In this document: one piece after another, positions 1 through 9,248 of the stretch
How the letters are laid out: each line of letters starts with the position of its first letter
Position numbering within the stretch: position 1 is the stretch's first letter
Assembly: GCA_902806245.1 (NCBI GenBank)
Contig: CADCVU010000088.1
Location: 1 to 40,022, forward strand
Direction of reading: 5' to 3'
Source of the DNA: an uncultured Solirubrobacterales bacterium
GTDB lineage: Bacteria; Actinomycetota; Thermoleophilia; Solirubrobacterales; Thermoleophilaceae
DNA: 40,022 bases
The notes under the pieces: generated by a model
Told to the model about the DNA's origin: nothing
Databases searched by the model: none
Seen by the model: only the letters and a program-made list of their open reading frames with translations
Program-made: the position numbers and the translations under genes

Positions 1-910
1 GATCGGCCCCCTCCACCTCCTCGAGCGCGCGGCGCTTGATCTCGCCGTCGGCGACGATCGTGGCCAGCGCACGCCAGGCGTTGGCCCCGAGCGTGTTGCG
101 CATGGCGAAGATCCAGTGCGGTAGCTGGTGGGCGACGCGCGTGAGGTCGGTCTGCGGAGCGTCGGCGAAGCGCGCGACCAGGCTGCCGGGCTCCGGGTCG
201 CGCAGCTGGCGCTCGAGCCGCCCGTAGAACTCGAAGTAGTCGTCGCCCTCGCTCAGCCCGACAAGCCGGTTGGCCTCGCCCATGAGCTTGTCGAGCAGCG
301 CGGTGATCTCCGTCTCGTCGCGGGCGCGGTCGCCGAAGATTACGCGCAGGGTGATGCGGTCGAACAGCTCCTCCCAGTCCGACCAGGTCAGCCCGTCCGC
401 CAGGTATACGCGCGAGACCTCGTCGGCCACCACGGCTGCGAAGCGGTCGGCGTCCGGGTGCAGCGAGTCCGAGGTGGCGAGCACGGACTCGTTGAAGGCG
501 CGGCGGTCGCGCCACTCCTCGCCGCGCGACATGGTCAGGGCGTCGGGCTGGAAGTGGCACATGCCCTTGCCCTTGGCGCCGGCGTCGGAGGCGTAGACGT
601 TGGCGGAGCGGTCGAGCACCTCGCGGATCGCGTCGGTGCCCCAGAGGAGCACGATCCGCCCGCCGAGCAGACGCGCGCCCTGGCCGGGGTGGGCGGCGCG
701 GATCTCCGAGATCGCCCGGATCGCCCGCGCGTCGGTGTCGAGCCTCGCCATCAGCTTGACCATCCGCTCGCGGGCCGAGAACAGTCCGCGCGCCAGCGTG
801 GGCAGCAGGCCGAGGGCAACGAACCGGAGACTCTCGCCCAGCGAGGCGGCGGGCAGGCCGCCCGGCTGCTCGCCGGCGCGCTGCCGCGGGGGCGCGGAGG
901 CCTGCGTCAC
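1..910 (-). CDS. Cytochrome P450, N-terminal part; runs off the left edge of the window
   Basis: Minus-strand reading from GTG at 910 is open to the window edge. It contains P450-like text (..FQPDALTMSRGEEWRDRRAFNESVLA.., ..LTRVAHQLPHWIFAMRNTLGANAWRALATIVADGEIKRRALEEVEGAD). Start overlaps the stop of the upstream gene (GTGA, 907-910). Confidence 0.85.
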   Translation of the reverse strand, partial: MTQASAPPRQRAGEQPGGLPAASLGESLRFVALGLLPTLARGLFSARERMVKLMARLDTDARAIRAISEIRAAHPGQGARLLGGRIVLLWGTDAIREVLDRSANVYASDAGAKGKGMCHFQPDALTMSRGEEWRDRRAFNESVLATSDSLHPDADRFAAVVADEVSRVYLADGLTWSDWEELFDRITLRVIFGDRARDETEITALLDKLMGEANRLVGLSEGDDYFEFYGRLERQLRDPEPGSLVARFADAPQTDLTRVAHQLPHWIFAMRNTLGANAWRALATIVADGEIKRRALEEVEGAD

Positions 911-2841
911 GCGCGGCCCGCGTAGGCGGAGGCGTCCGAGTTGATCGCGCTCAGCGCTCGGCGCGTCCCGGCGATCCGCCTGCCGACCCTGCCGTTCCCG
1001 TCTCCGTCAGCCGATACCTGATGCCAAGGCAGAAAGGCGTTCGGCATCCCCTCGAGCGCCGGGCTGAGATCGGGGTGATGGCGGAGGATGACGTCCTTCA
1101 TCTTCGTGTTGTTGACCCAGTCGATGCCGGTCTGCGTGTAGACCTCGGGCGTGAAGTCGGTGGTGAAGAAGCGGTCGCTCTTGAGGCGCCGCGAGGCCAT
1201 CAGGATGAACACCCGAAACGCCGTGTCCGAGAACCCGAAGCCCGGCGGCAGCGGCTCGGCGTACATGCCGATCTGGAGGTCGACCTTGTCGATGTCGTTG
1301 TTGTAGACGCGGCGGATCTGCTCGGCCCACCGCTTGTTGTGGGTCAGCTCGTCGAACGAGCGCACGCGCGGCATCCGCATCTCCTCGCGGAAGTCGTTGT
1401 AGCGCAGGACTCCGCGCTCGCGGTCGCGCAGGATGTCCATGGTCGCGAGGTCCATGAGCTCGCCGTCGATGCGCCGGTGGCGCTGGAGCGCGCGCGGATA
1501 GTTGTGCAGGGTGATCGCGCCGGGATTCGCGATCCCCAGCGAGTACATGAGGTCGGTGTTGGTGTGGGCGTCCATGAACCCGCGGGTGCTCGCGCCCTGG
1601 AGCTCGACGAACTCGTGCTGGGCCAGCGCCTGGCCGTTCTCCGCGCTGTAGAGCGTCCAGTCGTCGGGGATCAGCGGGTGCATGCGGTAGACCGAGACGA
1701 ACTCCTCGGTGAGCTGAAAGCGCGCGCCGTGGTGCTCCTGCGGCGAGCCCATGATCCCGCTGAAGATCTCGGAGTCGCCGAAGCGCCCGAGGCGGTTCTT
1801 GATCGTCTGGCCGAGCACGCCCGACCAGTTCGCGTTCATGGCCGCCCACAACGCCGAGTTGTTCACGATCCCGGGGGTCCACTCGACGGTGTGGATCTTC
1901 GCCATCAGCGCGGAGTTGATGAGCCACGCGGTGTCGAACAGGCGCTGGTCGGTCCAGCGCGGGTTCTCCTTCTTGAGCACGTCGCAGATCGCGTTGTGCT
2001 CCTTGGTGAACAGCGAGGTCAGAACCGAGAGTCCGAACCACCAGTTCTCGTTGAAGCCGGCCATGTCGACGCCCGGCTGGTCGGGGTCCTCGGGCAGCCG
2101 GCCCTGCGCGTCGATCTTGAGCTTGCCGTCCTCGAAGGAGCGGACCTTGTTCTGATCGGCCTGGCTCGAGCCGTAGAGCTGCGAGCCGTCCCACCAGTGG
2201 GTCTCGGTGTTGCCGAAGTCGATCGAGTCGTCCAAGCGGCCGTTCGCCCTGCCGTCGGACCCGCTCGAGCCGTTCGGGCTCCCCTGCCCGCCGGGCACCG
2301 ACACGGTTCGGCGCACGTACATCTGGTCGTCGGGCCAGTCGTCGCCCGCCGGGAGCGGGACCTCGAAGACCTCGTCGGGCGTGCCGCGGCCGTGGAAGAA
2401 CCAGTTGTGGTTCTCGAACTGGATCCACGCCGCAGCGAGGACGTTGAGCGTGGTGGCCGGCTTGAAGTGGTCGCGGGTCATGAGCTCGAGCGAGACCGTG
2501 CGCGGGTTGGGGTCGTAGAGCCGCGGGGGGCGCTCCGGCTTGATCCGCCTCGGGTTGATGTTGCGCGAGAACGCCGAGCTCTGCGAGCCCATGTCGGGAT
2601 CGTCGAGGTCGTTCCACTTTCCGTCGGGCCGCCTGGCGGTGCGCGCCTCGGGCGGCGGCTCCTCCGTGCCGTGCTCCTGGATCTGCTTCTCGGAGTCGAA
2701 GAGGTTCTTGTCGCGCAGGTCGAGCCGCAGCGAGAGCAGGTTGAGCAGGCTGACGGGAAACGGCAGCTGGTGCCACTGGCGGCGCCGGTTGATCGGCGCG
2801 AACACGGTGTGCAGGGCGCGGTTGGCAAGCGATCTGCTCAT
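907..2841 (-). CDS. Animal-type heme peroxidase, alpha-dioxygenase (PIOX)/cyclooxygenase superfamily
   Basis: ORF from ATG 2841 (MSRSLANRALHTVFAPINRRRQWHQ..). Motifs AKIHTVEWTPGI (distal His region) and LTEEFVSVYRMHPLIPD (catalytic Tyr/proximal His region, compare YRMH of alpha-DOX and YHWHPLLPD of COX). Length about 644 aa fits alpha-DOX. Confidence 0.88.
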   Translation of the reverse strand: MSRSLANRALHTVFAPINRRRQWHQLPFPVSLLNLLSLRLDLRDKNLFDSEKQIQEHGTEEPPPEARTARRPDGKWNDLDDPDMGSQSSAFSRNINPRRIKPERPPRLYDPNPRTVSLELMTRDHFKPATTLNVLAAAWIQFENHNWFFHGRGTPDEVFEVPLPAGDDWPDDQMYVRRTVSVPGGQGSPNGSSGSDGRANGRLDDSIDFGNTETHWWDGSQLYGSSQADQNKVRSFEDGKLKIDAQGRLPEDPDQPGVDMAGFNENWWFGLSVLTSLFTKEHNAICDVLKKENPRWTDQRLFDTAWLINSALMAKIHTVEWTPGIVNNSALWAAMNANWSGVLGQTIKNRLGRFGDSEIFSGIMGSPQEHHGARFQLTEEFVSVYRMHPLIPDDWTLYSAENGQALAQHEFVELQGASTRGFMDAHTNTDLMYSLGIANPGAITLHNYPRALQRHRRIDGELMDLATMDILRDRERGVLRYNDFREEMRMPRVRSFDELTHNKRWAEQIRRVYNNDIDKVDLQIGMYAEPLPPGFGFSDTAFRVFILMASRRLKSDRFFTTDFTPEVYTQTGIDWVNNTKMKDVILRHHPDLSPALEGMPNAFLPWHQVSADGDGNGRVGRRIAGTRRALSAINSDASAYAGRA

Positions 2842-3004
2842 GGCGACACCAGGCCTCTCTGGGGATCGGCGATTTCTTGCGACGCAGCGGTCCGTCCTGG
2901 TGCATCCTCGCACAAGGCGGCCGGATATGACCGCCGGTAACAACGCGCGCCGCGGATCGCCCCAGAACCGCGAGGCGCCGCGTCCGCTGGCCTACCATGG
3001 TCCC

Positions 3005-3358
3005 GTGTCCGGCTCGATCCTGTGGCGCGCGGTTCTCGCTCAGGCCGTGGCGGTCGGCGTCCTGTTCGCGGTCCTTCTCGCCCTCCCGCTGCCGTCGGCG
3101 CTCTTTCGGGAGCAGGGGGCTTGGATCGGCCCGCTCTCGTGGCTCGGATGCGCGCTGGTCTCAGGCGCGGTGCTCCGTCTCGGCGGTGGTCGCACGGTCG
3201 CAGCAGCCGTGGTGTCGGGCTGCGCCGCCGTGGCCGCGAGCGTGGTGATCGGCCACTCGAGCGGCCTGGTCGCGGGAGTGTTGGTCTTCGGCCTGGCGTG
3301 CGCCACGCGGCTCGGTCACCCAAGCGGGGCTTCACCCTCCCGCGACGTCCCGGCGTAG
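3005..3358 (+). CDS. Small hypothetical membrane protein
   Basis: GTG at 3005, TAG at 3356-3358. About 117 aa with several hydrophobic segments (VLAQAVAVGVLFAVLLALPL.., AAVAASVVIGHSSGLVAGVLVFGLA). Confidence 0.55.
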   Translation: MSGSILWRAVLAQAVAVGVLFAVLLALPLPSALFREQGAWIGPLSWLGCALVSGAVLRLGGGRTVAAAVVSGCAAVAASVVIGHSSGLVAGVLVFGLACATRLGHPSGASPSRDVPA

Positions 3359-4147
3359 GAAGACCACGAGGCCGGCGGCCAGGGCCGGCAGGGCGTAGAG
3401 GGCGCAGACCCAGGCCGCCCGCGCCACCGGCGCCCAGTCCATGGGTTCGCGCACCAGCCCCAGCCAGGCCGAGAACTGCGTGGTCAGCAGGTAGGGCTGT
3501 ATCGGCTCGAGGCTCGAGAAGATCCCGAGCAGCTGCATGATCAGCGACCCCATGAGCGTGGCCACCACCGCCGCGGCCGAGTTGCGGGTCGCGGTCGAGA
3601 GGAGCAGGGCGATCGCGGCCACCGCGAGCAGCGGCATCAGGTAGACGCCGAGCACGAGCACCGTGAGCACGAGCGCCCGGGGCGCCGGCACCGGCGCCCC
3701 GGACAGGCTGGGCAGGGGCTCTAACCCAAAGGCGAGGATCCCCGCCGCCCCGGCCGCGAGCGCCATCAGGACCAGGGCCAGCACGGCGTAGGTAGCGCTG
3801 GCCATCGCCTTGGCGGCGAAGATCGGCGTGCGGTCGAGCGAACGGGTGAGGATGGTCTTGAGCGTGCCGTGGCCGTCCTCGGTGGCCACGACGTCCCCGG
3901 CCACCAGGGAGACGATCAGGGGGAAGAGCCAGATCGAGCCGAAGAGGAGGATCACCAGCGGGACGGCGAGACCGGAGCGGCGCACCTCGGCGCCGAAGGG
4001 GATGCCGTCGGGCGAGCCGTCGGAGAGGACGAGGACGAGGACGAACAGAAGCGGCACCCCGACCGCCGCGGCAAGCCCGAGGTAGGTGCGCTTCTGCGCG
4101 ACGAGCTTGCGCAGCTCCCAGCGGTAAGCGGTCAGGGCGCCGGTCAC
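3332..4147 (-). CDS. ABC-2 type transporter permease
   Basis: 271 aa, six or so hydrophobic segments, follows the ATPase with a GTGA 4-nt overlap (4144-4147). Confidence 0.85.
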   Translation of the reverse strand: MTGALTAYRWELRKLVAQKRTYLGLAAAVGVPLLFVLVLVLSDGSPDGIPFGAEVRRSGLAVPLVILLFGSIWLFPLIVSLVAGDVVATEDGHGTLKTILTRSLDRTPIFAAKAMASATYAVLALVLMALAAGAAGILAFGLEPLPSLSGAPVPAPRALVLTVLVLGVYLMPLLAVAAIALLLSTATRNSAAAVVATLMGSLIMQLLGIFSSLEPIQPYLLTTQFSAWLGLVREPMDWAPVARAAWVCALYALPALAAGLVVFLRRDVAGG

Positions 4148-5175
4148 GGCGACTCGGTCAGCCGCAGGAAGAGCTCCTCGAGACCTGGCCGGCTCGGCGT
4201 GAGCGCGTGCAGTCCGACCCCGTGGGCCGCGAGCTCGAGCGTCAGCTCGGCCACCGCCTCACGCTCGGCCCGCAGCGTGAGCCCGCCCGGCCCGGTGTCG
4301 GCATCGGAGACGCCAGCGTGGGCTCGGGCGAGCCCGAGAGCGACCTCGTCGTCGGTGGTCTCGAGCCGGTAGCCGCCGGCGGCGGCCGCGAGCAGATCGA
4401 TGAGCATGCCCTCGTGGACGACCGCGCCGGCGCGCACGATGGCCACGCGGTTGCAGAGCTCCTCGACCTCGGTCAGGAGGTGGCTCGAGAGCAGGACCGT
4501 CATGCCCTCGTCGGCCAGGCGCCGCACGAGAGCGCGCATGTCGCGCATTCCGCCGGGGTCGAGGCCGGTGGCCGGCTCGTCGAGGAGGAGGAGCCTGGGG
4601 CGTCGGATGAGCGCGGCGGCGATCCCGAGCCGCTGCTTCATGCCGTGGGAGTACCCGCCCACGCGGTGGCGGCGGCGCGCGGTGAGGCCGACGGTCTCGA
4701 GCGCCTCCTCGATGCGCGTCGCCGCCCCGCCGCCGTCGTAGGCGGCGAGTAGCTCGAGGTTCTTCTGGCCCGTGAGGTACGGATAGAAGCGCGGCGCCTC
4801 CACGAACCCGGCGACGCCCTCGAGGGCCTGGATGCCGTCGGCGATCGGGTCGCGCCCGAACAGCCGCACCGATCCCTCCGACGGTCGGATGAGGCCGAGG
4901 AGCATGCGCAGCGTCGTGGTCTTCCCGGCGCCGTTGGGGCCGAGGAAGCCGTAGACGTCGCCCGCTTCCACGGTCAGGTCCACGTGGTCGACGGCGATGA
5001 TCTCGCCGTAGCGCTTGACCAGTCCGCGGGCCTCGATCGGGAGCGCGCGGTCGGTCGCCTTCGAGGGGTGGGAAGCCGGGCGGGAGGCGGTCGCCGGCGC
5101 GCCGCGGCGAGCCGCCGCCGCGCCGGGCGCGGCGGGTGCCCCAGGGTGCGGGGCGGTCGACATCCCTTCGGTCAC
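4144..5175 (-). CDS. ABC transporter ATP-binding protein (ABC-2 exporter type)
   Basis: Walker A GPNGAGKTTTLRMLLGL, signature-like YSHGMKQRLGIAAALI, Walker B LLLLDEPATGLDP. Confidence 0.95.
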   Translation of the reverse strand: MTEGMSTAPHPGAPAAPGAAAARRGAPATASRPASHPSKATDRALPIEARGLVKRYGEIIAVDHVDLTVEAGDVYGFLGPNGAGKTTTLRMLLGLIRPSEGSVRLFGRDPIADGIQALEGVAGFVEAPRFYPYLTGQKNLELLAAYDGGGAATRIEEALETVGLTARRRHRVGGYSHGMKQRLGIAAALIRRPRLLLLDEPATGLDPGGMRDMRALVRRLADEGMTVLLSSHLLTEVEELCNRVAIVRAGAVVHEGMLIDLLAAAAGGYRLETTDDEVALGLARAHAGVSDADTGPGGLTLRAEREAVAELTLELAAHGVGLHALTPSRPGLEELFLRLTESP

Positions 5176-6383
5176 CGCAGCTCGCGGGCCGCGGCCTCCG
5201 CCGTCGCCGGCGGCACCGACCCGGCCACCGCGTAGGCCACGCCGTCGCGCTCGAAGCGGATCAGCGTTCCGAGCGCCGTCGCGAGCTTCGTGCCCTTGGC
5301 GCCGTCGACGGAAATCTCGGGCAGCTCGCGCAGCACATCCTCGCGTCCGCCGCCGCGCTCGTCGCGGGGCTCTGACCGTTGCGCGGGCTGCTCGATCACG
5401 GCGATGGCCGCGAGCCCGCGACCGTAGATCACCAGGGCGCCGGGGCGGCCTTCGTGGGCGATCAGCCGCACCTCGCGGCGGGGCAGGCTTGCAAGCTTCT
5501 CGGGGGCGGCGAGTCCGAAGGGCAGGGCTTTGCGGACGGCCGCGAGGCCGGTGACGCGCTTTCGATCCTTCTTGCCTCTGCTCCGCTCGTCGCCCTCCTC
5601 ACCTGGAGAGTCGACGCGGACCACGCGGGTCCCGACGGGCGGCTCGACGGCCACATCGGAGAGCGGCACGGCGTCGTAGGAGACATCCGTGACCGAGAGA
5701 TCGAGCACCGGTTCGGTCTCGCCCTTCGCGTAGACCGCGGCTCGGAGGGGCACGCCGCGAACGGCGTCCCAGGCGATCTCGGCCGCGCCCAGGAGGCCTC
5801 CGTCGTTGCGAGGGGCCACGCGCACCGAGTAGGCCGGGCGCCCGGCCCGGGACTCGGGGCGCGCTCCGGAGAGCCGGGCCCGCTCGGAGAGGCGCGCGAG
5901 CTTGCGCTCGATCTCGGCCAGCGTGGGGGGCCGGCGGCGATCCTCGCCACGCCGGCTCTCACTCTTCTCCCCCTTGGGCATCTCGGCGCGGTAGACCGTC
6001 TTCGAGCTCGCGTCGTAGAGAGTCAGGGCGCGGCCGTCGGAAGCCACCTGGGCATCGCCGCGGCGGGACTGGAGCTCGAGGCGCATGCGCCCGTCGGGAC
6101 GCGCCCAGAGACGGCCCGAGGCCCCGGCGAGGAGGGGCGGTGCCTCTCCCTCGGGCAGGGCGCCGGCCGGCAGCAACCGGTTGGCGAACTCGATCCGAGC
6201 ACTGACCCCGGCCGGGGGCGGCGCGGTGACGGCGCGCTGGACGGCCTCGGCCAGCGGACGCGGAGGCGGCGTCTCCCCTCCGCCGAGCGCGGCGGAGGCG
6301 ACCGCGGCGGTGACCGCCAGGCCGGCGAGAGCAACCACGAGGATGGTGAGACGAGCGCGGGACAAGGATCGTATGCGGCTCAT
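5172..6383 (-). CDS. LolA/RseB-like secreted or membrane-anchored protein in operon with the ABC exporter
   Basis: ATG at 6383 followed by a signal/TM segment (RLTILVVALAGLAVTAAVASAA) and a LolA-like body (ASGRLWARPDGRMRLELQSRRGDAQVASDGRALTLYDASSKTVYRAEMP). GTGA overlap with the ATPase. Confidence 0.65.
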   Translation of the reverse strand: MSRIRSLSRARLTILVVALAGLAVTAAVASAALGGGETPPPRPLAEAVQRAVTAPPPAGVSARIEFANRLLPAGALPEGEAPPLLAGASGRLWARPDGRMRLELQSRRGDAQVASDGRALTLYDASSKTVYRAEMPKGEKSESRRGEDRRRPPTLAEIERKLARLSERARLSGARPESRAGRPAYSVRVAPRNDGGLLGAAEIAWDAVRGVPLRAAVYAKGETEPVLDLSVTDVSYDAVPLSDVAVEPPVGTRVVRVDSPGEEGDERSRGKKDRKRVTGLAAVRKALPFGLAAPEKLASLPRREVRLIAHEGRPGALVIYGRGLAAIAVIEQPAQRSEPRDERGGGREDVLRELPEISVDGAKGTKLATALGTLIRFERDGVAYAVAGSVPPATAEAAARELR

Positions 6384-6424
6384 ATGGCCTCTCCGGATCG
6401 GATTGGTGGCTGGATCGCTCAAAG

Positions 6425-6497
6425 TAGGGGCGACGGGGATCGAACCCGTGATCTCCGGCTTGAAAGGCCGGCGTCCTAACCGCTGGACCACGCCCCC
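6425..6497 (-). tRNA. tRNA-Glu (anticodon TTC)
   Basis: Minus strand GGGGGCGTGGTCCAGCGGTTAGGACGCCGGCCTTTCAAGCCGGAGATCACGGGTTCGATCCCCGTCGCCCCTA; anticodon loop CTTTCAA, T-arm GGTTCGATCC; CCA not encoded. Confidence 0.93.
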
Positions 6498-6575
6498 GGG
6501 AGCATCGATTGTAGGTGGACGCCGGGTTCGCCCCGACACGGTTCCTCCGCCGCCGCGGCGGGTAGGCTGGCGGGC

Positions 6576-6815
6576 ATGGCTCAAGAAGATCCCAACCCCA
6601 AGGTCGACACCGACCCAGCGCCCGCCGAGGGCTCGAACGCCGAGAAGGACCCGGGCGACTGGGTGACCGGCGAGGAGCCGATGACCGGCGCGCAGGCGTC
6701 CTACCTGAAGACCCTCGCCGAGCAGGCGGGCGAGTCCTTCGATCCCAACCTCAGCAAGGCCGCTGCATCGCAGCGCATCGACGAGCTCCAGCAGAAGACG
6801 GGACGCGGCCGCTGA
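6576..6815 (+). CDS. DUF3072-like small protein
   Basis: 79 aa; DWVTGEEPMTGAQASYLKTLAEQAGESFDPNLSKAAASQRIDELQ matches the remembered DUF3072 pattern. Confidence 0.8.
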   Translation: MAQEDPNPKVDTDPAPAEGSNAEKDPGDWVTGEEPMTGAQASYLKTLAEQAGESFDPNLSKAAASQRIDELQQKTGRGR

Positions 6816-6821
6816 GGCGAC

Positions 6822-6840
6822 TCGCCGCCTCCGGCGGCGA
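6822..6840 (+). terminator. Hairpin downstream of the DUF3072 gene (terminator candidate)
   Basis: TCGCCGCC-TCC-GGCGGCGA, 8-bp perfect stem, 3-nt loop; no U tract. Confidence 0.35.
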
Positions 6841-6858
6841 CCTATGATCGCTCGCCCG

Positions 6859-6932
6859 GCCCCCGTAGCTCAGTTGGTCAGAGCGGCGGACTTTTAATCC
6901 GCGCGGCGAAGGTTCGAGTCCTTCCGGGGGCA
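6859..6932 (+). tRNA. tRNA-Lys (anticodon TTT)
   Basis: GCCCCCGTAGCTCAGTTGGTCAGAGCGGCGGACTTTTAATCCGCGCGGCGAAGGTTCGAGTCCTTCCGGGGGCA; cloverleaf arms pair. Confidence 0.95.
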
Positions 6933-6970
6933 TCTGGCCGCGCGGGCGCGACGCCGGCCGGCCCGCCCGC

Positions 6971-8617
6971 TCAGTGGCGGAAGTGTCGCCGCTTGGTCAG
7001 CACCATGGCCACGCCGGCGCGGTCGCAGGCCTCGATGACCTCGGTGTCGCGCCGCGAGCCGCCCGGCTGGATGATGCCGCGCACCCCGGCCTCGATCGCC
7101 ACCTCGGGTCCGTCGGCGAACGGGAAGAAGGCATCGGATGCCATGACGCCGCCGGACAGCGCCGTGCCGCCCTTCTCGACGGCGAGGCGCACAGAGTCGA
7201 CGCGGCTCATCTGCCCGGCGCCGATGCCTACCGTGGCCATGTCCTTGGCCAGGACGATGGCGTTCGAGCGCACGTGCTTGCAGACCTTCCAGGCGAACAG
7301 GAGGTCGTCCCACTCCTGCTCGCTCGGCTCGCGCTCCGTGACCACCTCCATGTCCTCGCGCGACTCCGGCGACTCGTCGCGGTCCTGCACGAGCAGGCCG
7401 CCGCGCACGCGCGCGAACTCGTGGTCGCGATCGGGCCAGCCGCGCCGCTCGGCGTCGCGCATGATGCGCAGGTTCTCCTTCTGCTGGAGGAGCTCGCAGG
7501 CGTCGTCGTCGTAGTCGGGCGCGAAGACCATCTCCACGAACATCTCGCTCAACTGCTCGGCCAGAGCGTTGTCGACGGGACGGTTGACGCAGACGACGCC
7601 GCCGAAGGCACTCGTCGGGTCGGTGGCGAGCGCGCGCTCGAAGGCCTCGCGCGGGCTGTCGGCCACGGCGCACCCGCACGGGTTGTTGTGCTTGACGATC
7701 GCCGCCGCGGGGCCCTCGAACTCGCCGATCAGCCGGCGCACGGCATCGAGGTCGAGCAGGTTGTTGAACGAGAGCTCGCGGCCGTGCAGCTTCGAGACCA
7801 TCGAGAGCAGGTGCGTGCGGGCGCCGGCCTGGGCGTAGTAGGCCGCGCGCTGGTGCGGATTCTCGCCGTAGGAGAGGTCGAGGATCTTCTCGTAGGCGCG
7901 CACGTAGAGGGCCGGGAACTCCTGCTCGCGCTCGGAGAACCAGCGCGCCACCGCGGCGTCGTAGCGCGCGGTCAGGGAGAAGGCCTCGAGGGCGAGCGCC
8001 TGCCGCGTCTGGGCCGAGATCCGGCAGCCGAGGGTGTGCAGCTCCTCGAGCACCGCGTCGTAGCTCTCGGGCTTGACCACCGAGGCCACGTAGGCGTGGT
8101 TCTTGGCGGCGGCGCGGATCATGGTCGGGCCGCCGATGTCGATGTCCTCGATGACCTCGGCGTCTCTGGCGCCGGGGCGGTTCGCGGTGTTCTCGAAGGG
8201 ATAGAGGTTCACGCACACGAGGTCGATCGGCTCGATCTCGTGCTCGTCGAGCGTGGCGGAGTGGGCGGGATCGGAGCGCACCGCGAGCAGTCCCGCGTGG
8301 ATGCGCGGATTGAGGGTCTTGACGCGGCCGTCGAGCACCTCGGGAAAGCCGGTCAGGTCTTCCACCGCGCGGCTCTCGATCCCGGCGTCGGCGAGCTTTC
8401 CGGCGGTGCCGCCGGTGGAGATGAGCTCGACGCCGAGATCGGCCAGCCCGCGGGCGAAGTCGATGACCCCGCGCTTGTCGGAGACGCTGATGAGCGCGCG
8501 GCGCACCCGCACCTCGGCGGGCGGGTTCAGCGGCGGCGCGGTCGCGGGAGCGCAGCCGGCGGGCTCGCGCTCCGCGCCGTTGGTCGCGTTGCCCGTGCCC
8601 TGATCAGTGCTCGCCAT
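6971..8617 (-). CDS. purH: Bifunctional AICAR formyltransferase / IMP cyclohydrolase
   Basis: VRRALISVSDKRGVIDFARGLADLGVELISTGGTAGKL.., ..YGENPHQRAAYYA.., ..VKHNNPCGCA... ATG at 8617 or in-frame GTG at 8626. Confidence 0.97.
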   Translation of the reverse strand: MASTDQGTGNATNGAEREPAGCAPATAPPLNPPAEVRVRRALISVSDKRGVIDFARGLADLGVELISTGGTAGKLADAGIESRAVEDLTGFPEVLDGRVKTLNPRIHAGLLAVRSDPAHSATLDEHEIEPIDLVCVNLYPFENTANRPGARDAEVIEDIDIGGPTMIRAAAKNHAYVASVVKPESYDAVLEELHTLGCRISAQTRQALALEAFSLTARYDAAVARWFSEREQEFPALYVRAYEKILDLSYGENPHQRAAYYAQAGARTHLLSMVSKLHGRELSFNNLLDLDAVRRLIGEFEGPAAAIVKHNNPCGCAVADSPREAFERALATDPTSAFGGVVCVNRPVDNALAEQLSEMFVEMVFAPDYDDDACELLQQKENLRIMRDAERRGWPDRDHEFARVRGGLLVQDRDESPESREDMEVVTEREPSEQEWDDLLFAWKVCKHVRSNAIVLAKDMATVGIGAGQMSRVDSVRLAVEKGGTALSGGVMASDAFFPFADGPEVAIEAGVRGIIQPGGSRRDTEVIEACDRAGVAMVLTKRRHFRH

Positions 8618-9248
8618 GTCGCCCACCCTCGATCACGATTCTCCGCCGCTTGCCGGCCTCTCCCCGCTCTTCGCGCAAAGCGCCGCGGGCGATCAGCCGG
8701 ATGGCCTCGGGCAGGAGCCGGTGCTCAGCGGCGTGGATCGTCTGCTCGACGCGCTCGATGTCGGGAGCATACGGAAGCTCGATCGCCTCCTGCAGGAGGA
8801 TCGACCCCGTGTCGACGCCCTCGTCGACGAAGTGCACGGTCACGCCGGTCACCCGAACGCCGTACTCGATCGCCTGCTCGATCGCCCGCACGCCCGGAAA
8901 GGCCGGCAGCAGCGACGGATGCACGTTGATCATCCGGCCCTCGAAGCGGCCGACGAAGCCAGGGCTCAGCAGCTCCATGAAGCCCGCGAGCACGACCAGG
9001 TCGACCTCGTGCGCGGTCAGGAACTCGGCCAGCGCCTCGTCGCGGGCGGTCCGAGTCGCGTGCTCCGCGACCGGGAAGACCGCGGTCTCGACGCCGGCGG
9101 TCTCGGCGCGCGCGAGGCCCTCTGCCTCGGCGCGGTTGGCCGCGACGCACACGACCTCGATCCCCTCTTCCCGGTGAACCGAGTCGAGGACGGCCTGGAG
9201 GTTCGTGCCCGAACCCGACACGAGCACGCCGACCCGGAAGGGCCTCAC
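8604..9248 (-). CDS. purN: Phosphoribosylglycinamide formyltransferase
   Basis: FRVGVLVSGSGTNLQAVLDS.., INVHPSLLPAFPG, VTVHFVDEGVDTGSILLQ. GTG start at 9248 overlaps the recQ stop (GTGA). Confidence 0.95.
   Translation of the reverse strand: MRPFRVGVLVSGSGTNLQAVLDSVHREEGIEVVCVAANRAEAEGLARAETAGVETAVFPVAEHATRTARDEALAEFLTAHEVDLVVLAGFMELLSPGFVGRFEGRMINVHPSLLPAFPGVRAIEQAIEYGVRVTGVTVHFVDEGVDTGSILLQEAIELPYAPDIERVEQTIHAAEHRLLPEAIRLIARGALREERGEAGKRRRIVIEGGRHGEH

Noticed and set aside
1021-2940. Long plus-strand ORF (639 aa) opposite the heme peroxidase
   Set aside because: Typical antisense ORF in GC-rich DNA; low-complexity Arg/Val/Glu composition, and the minus strand encodes a recognisable enzyme.
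6384-6584. N-terminal extension GVVQRLGRRPFKPEITGSIPVAPT of the 470-aa ORF
   Set aside because: This is translated tRNA-Glu sequence; the true start is ATG 6383.
6751-6933. 60-aa ORF MPPEGLEPSPRGLKVRRSDQLSYGGR
   Set aside because: Artefact of reading the tRNA-Lys gene on the opposite strand.
6974-8929. Long plus-strand ORF (651 aa) opposite purH/purN
   Set aside because: Antisense shadow of well-recognised purine genes.
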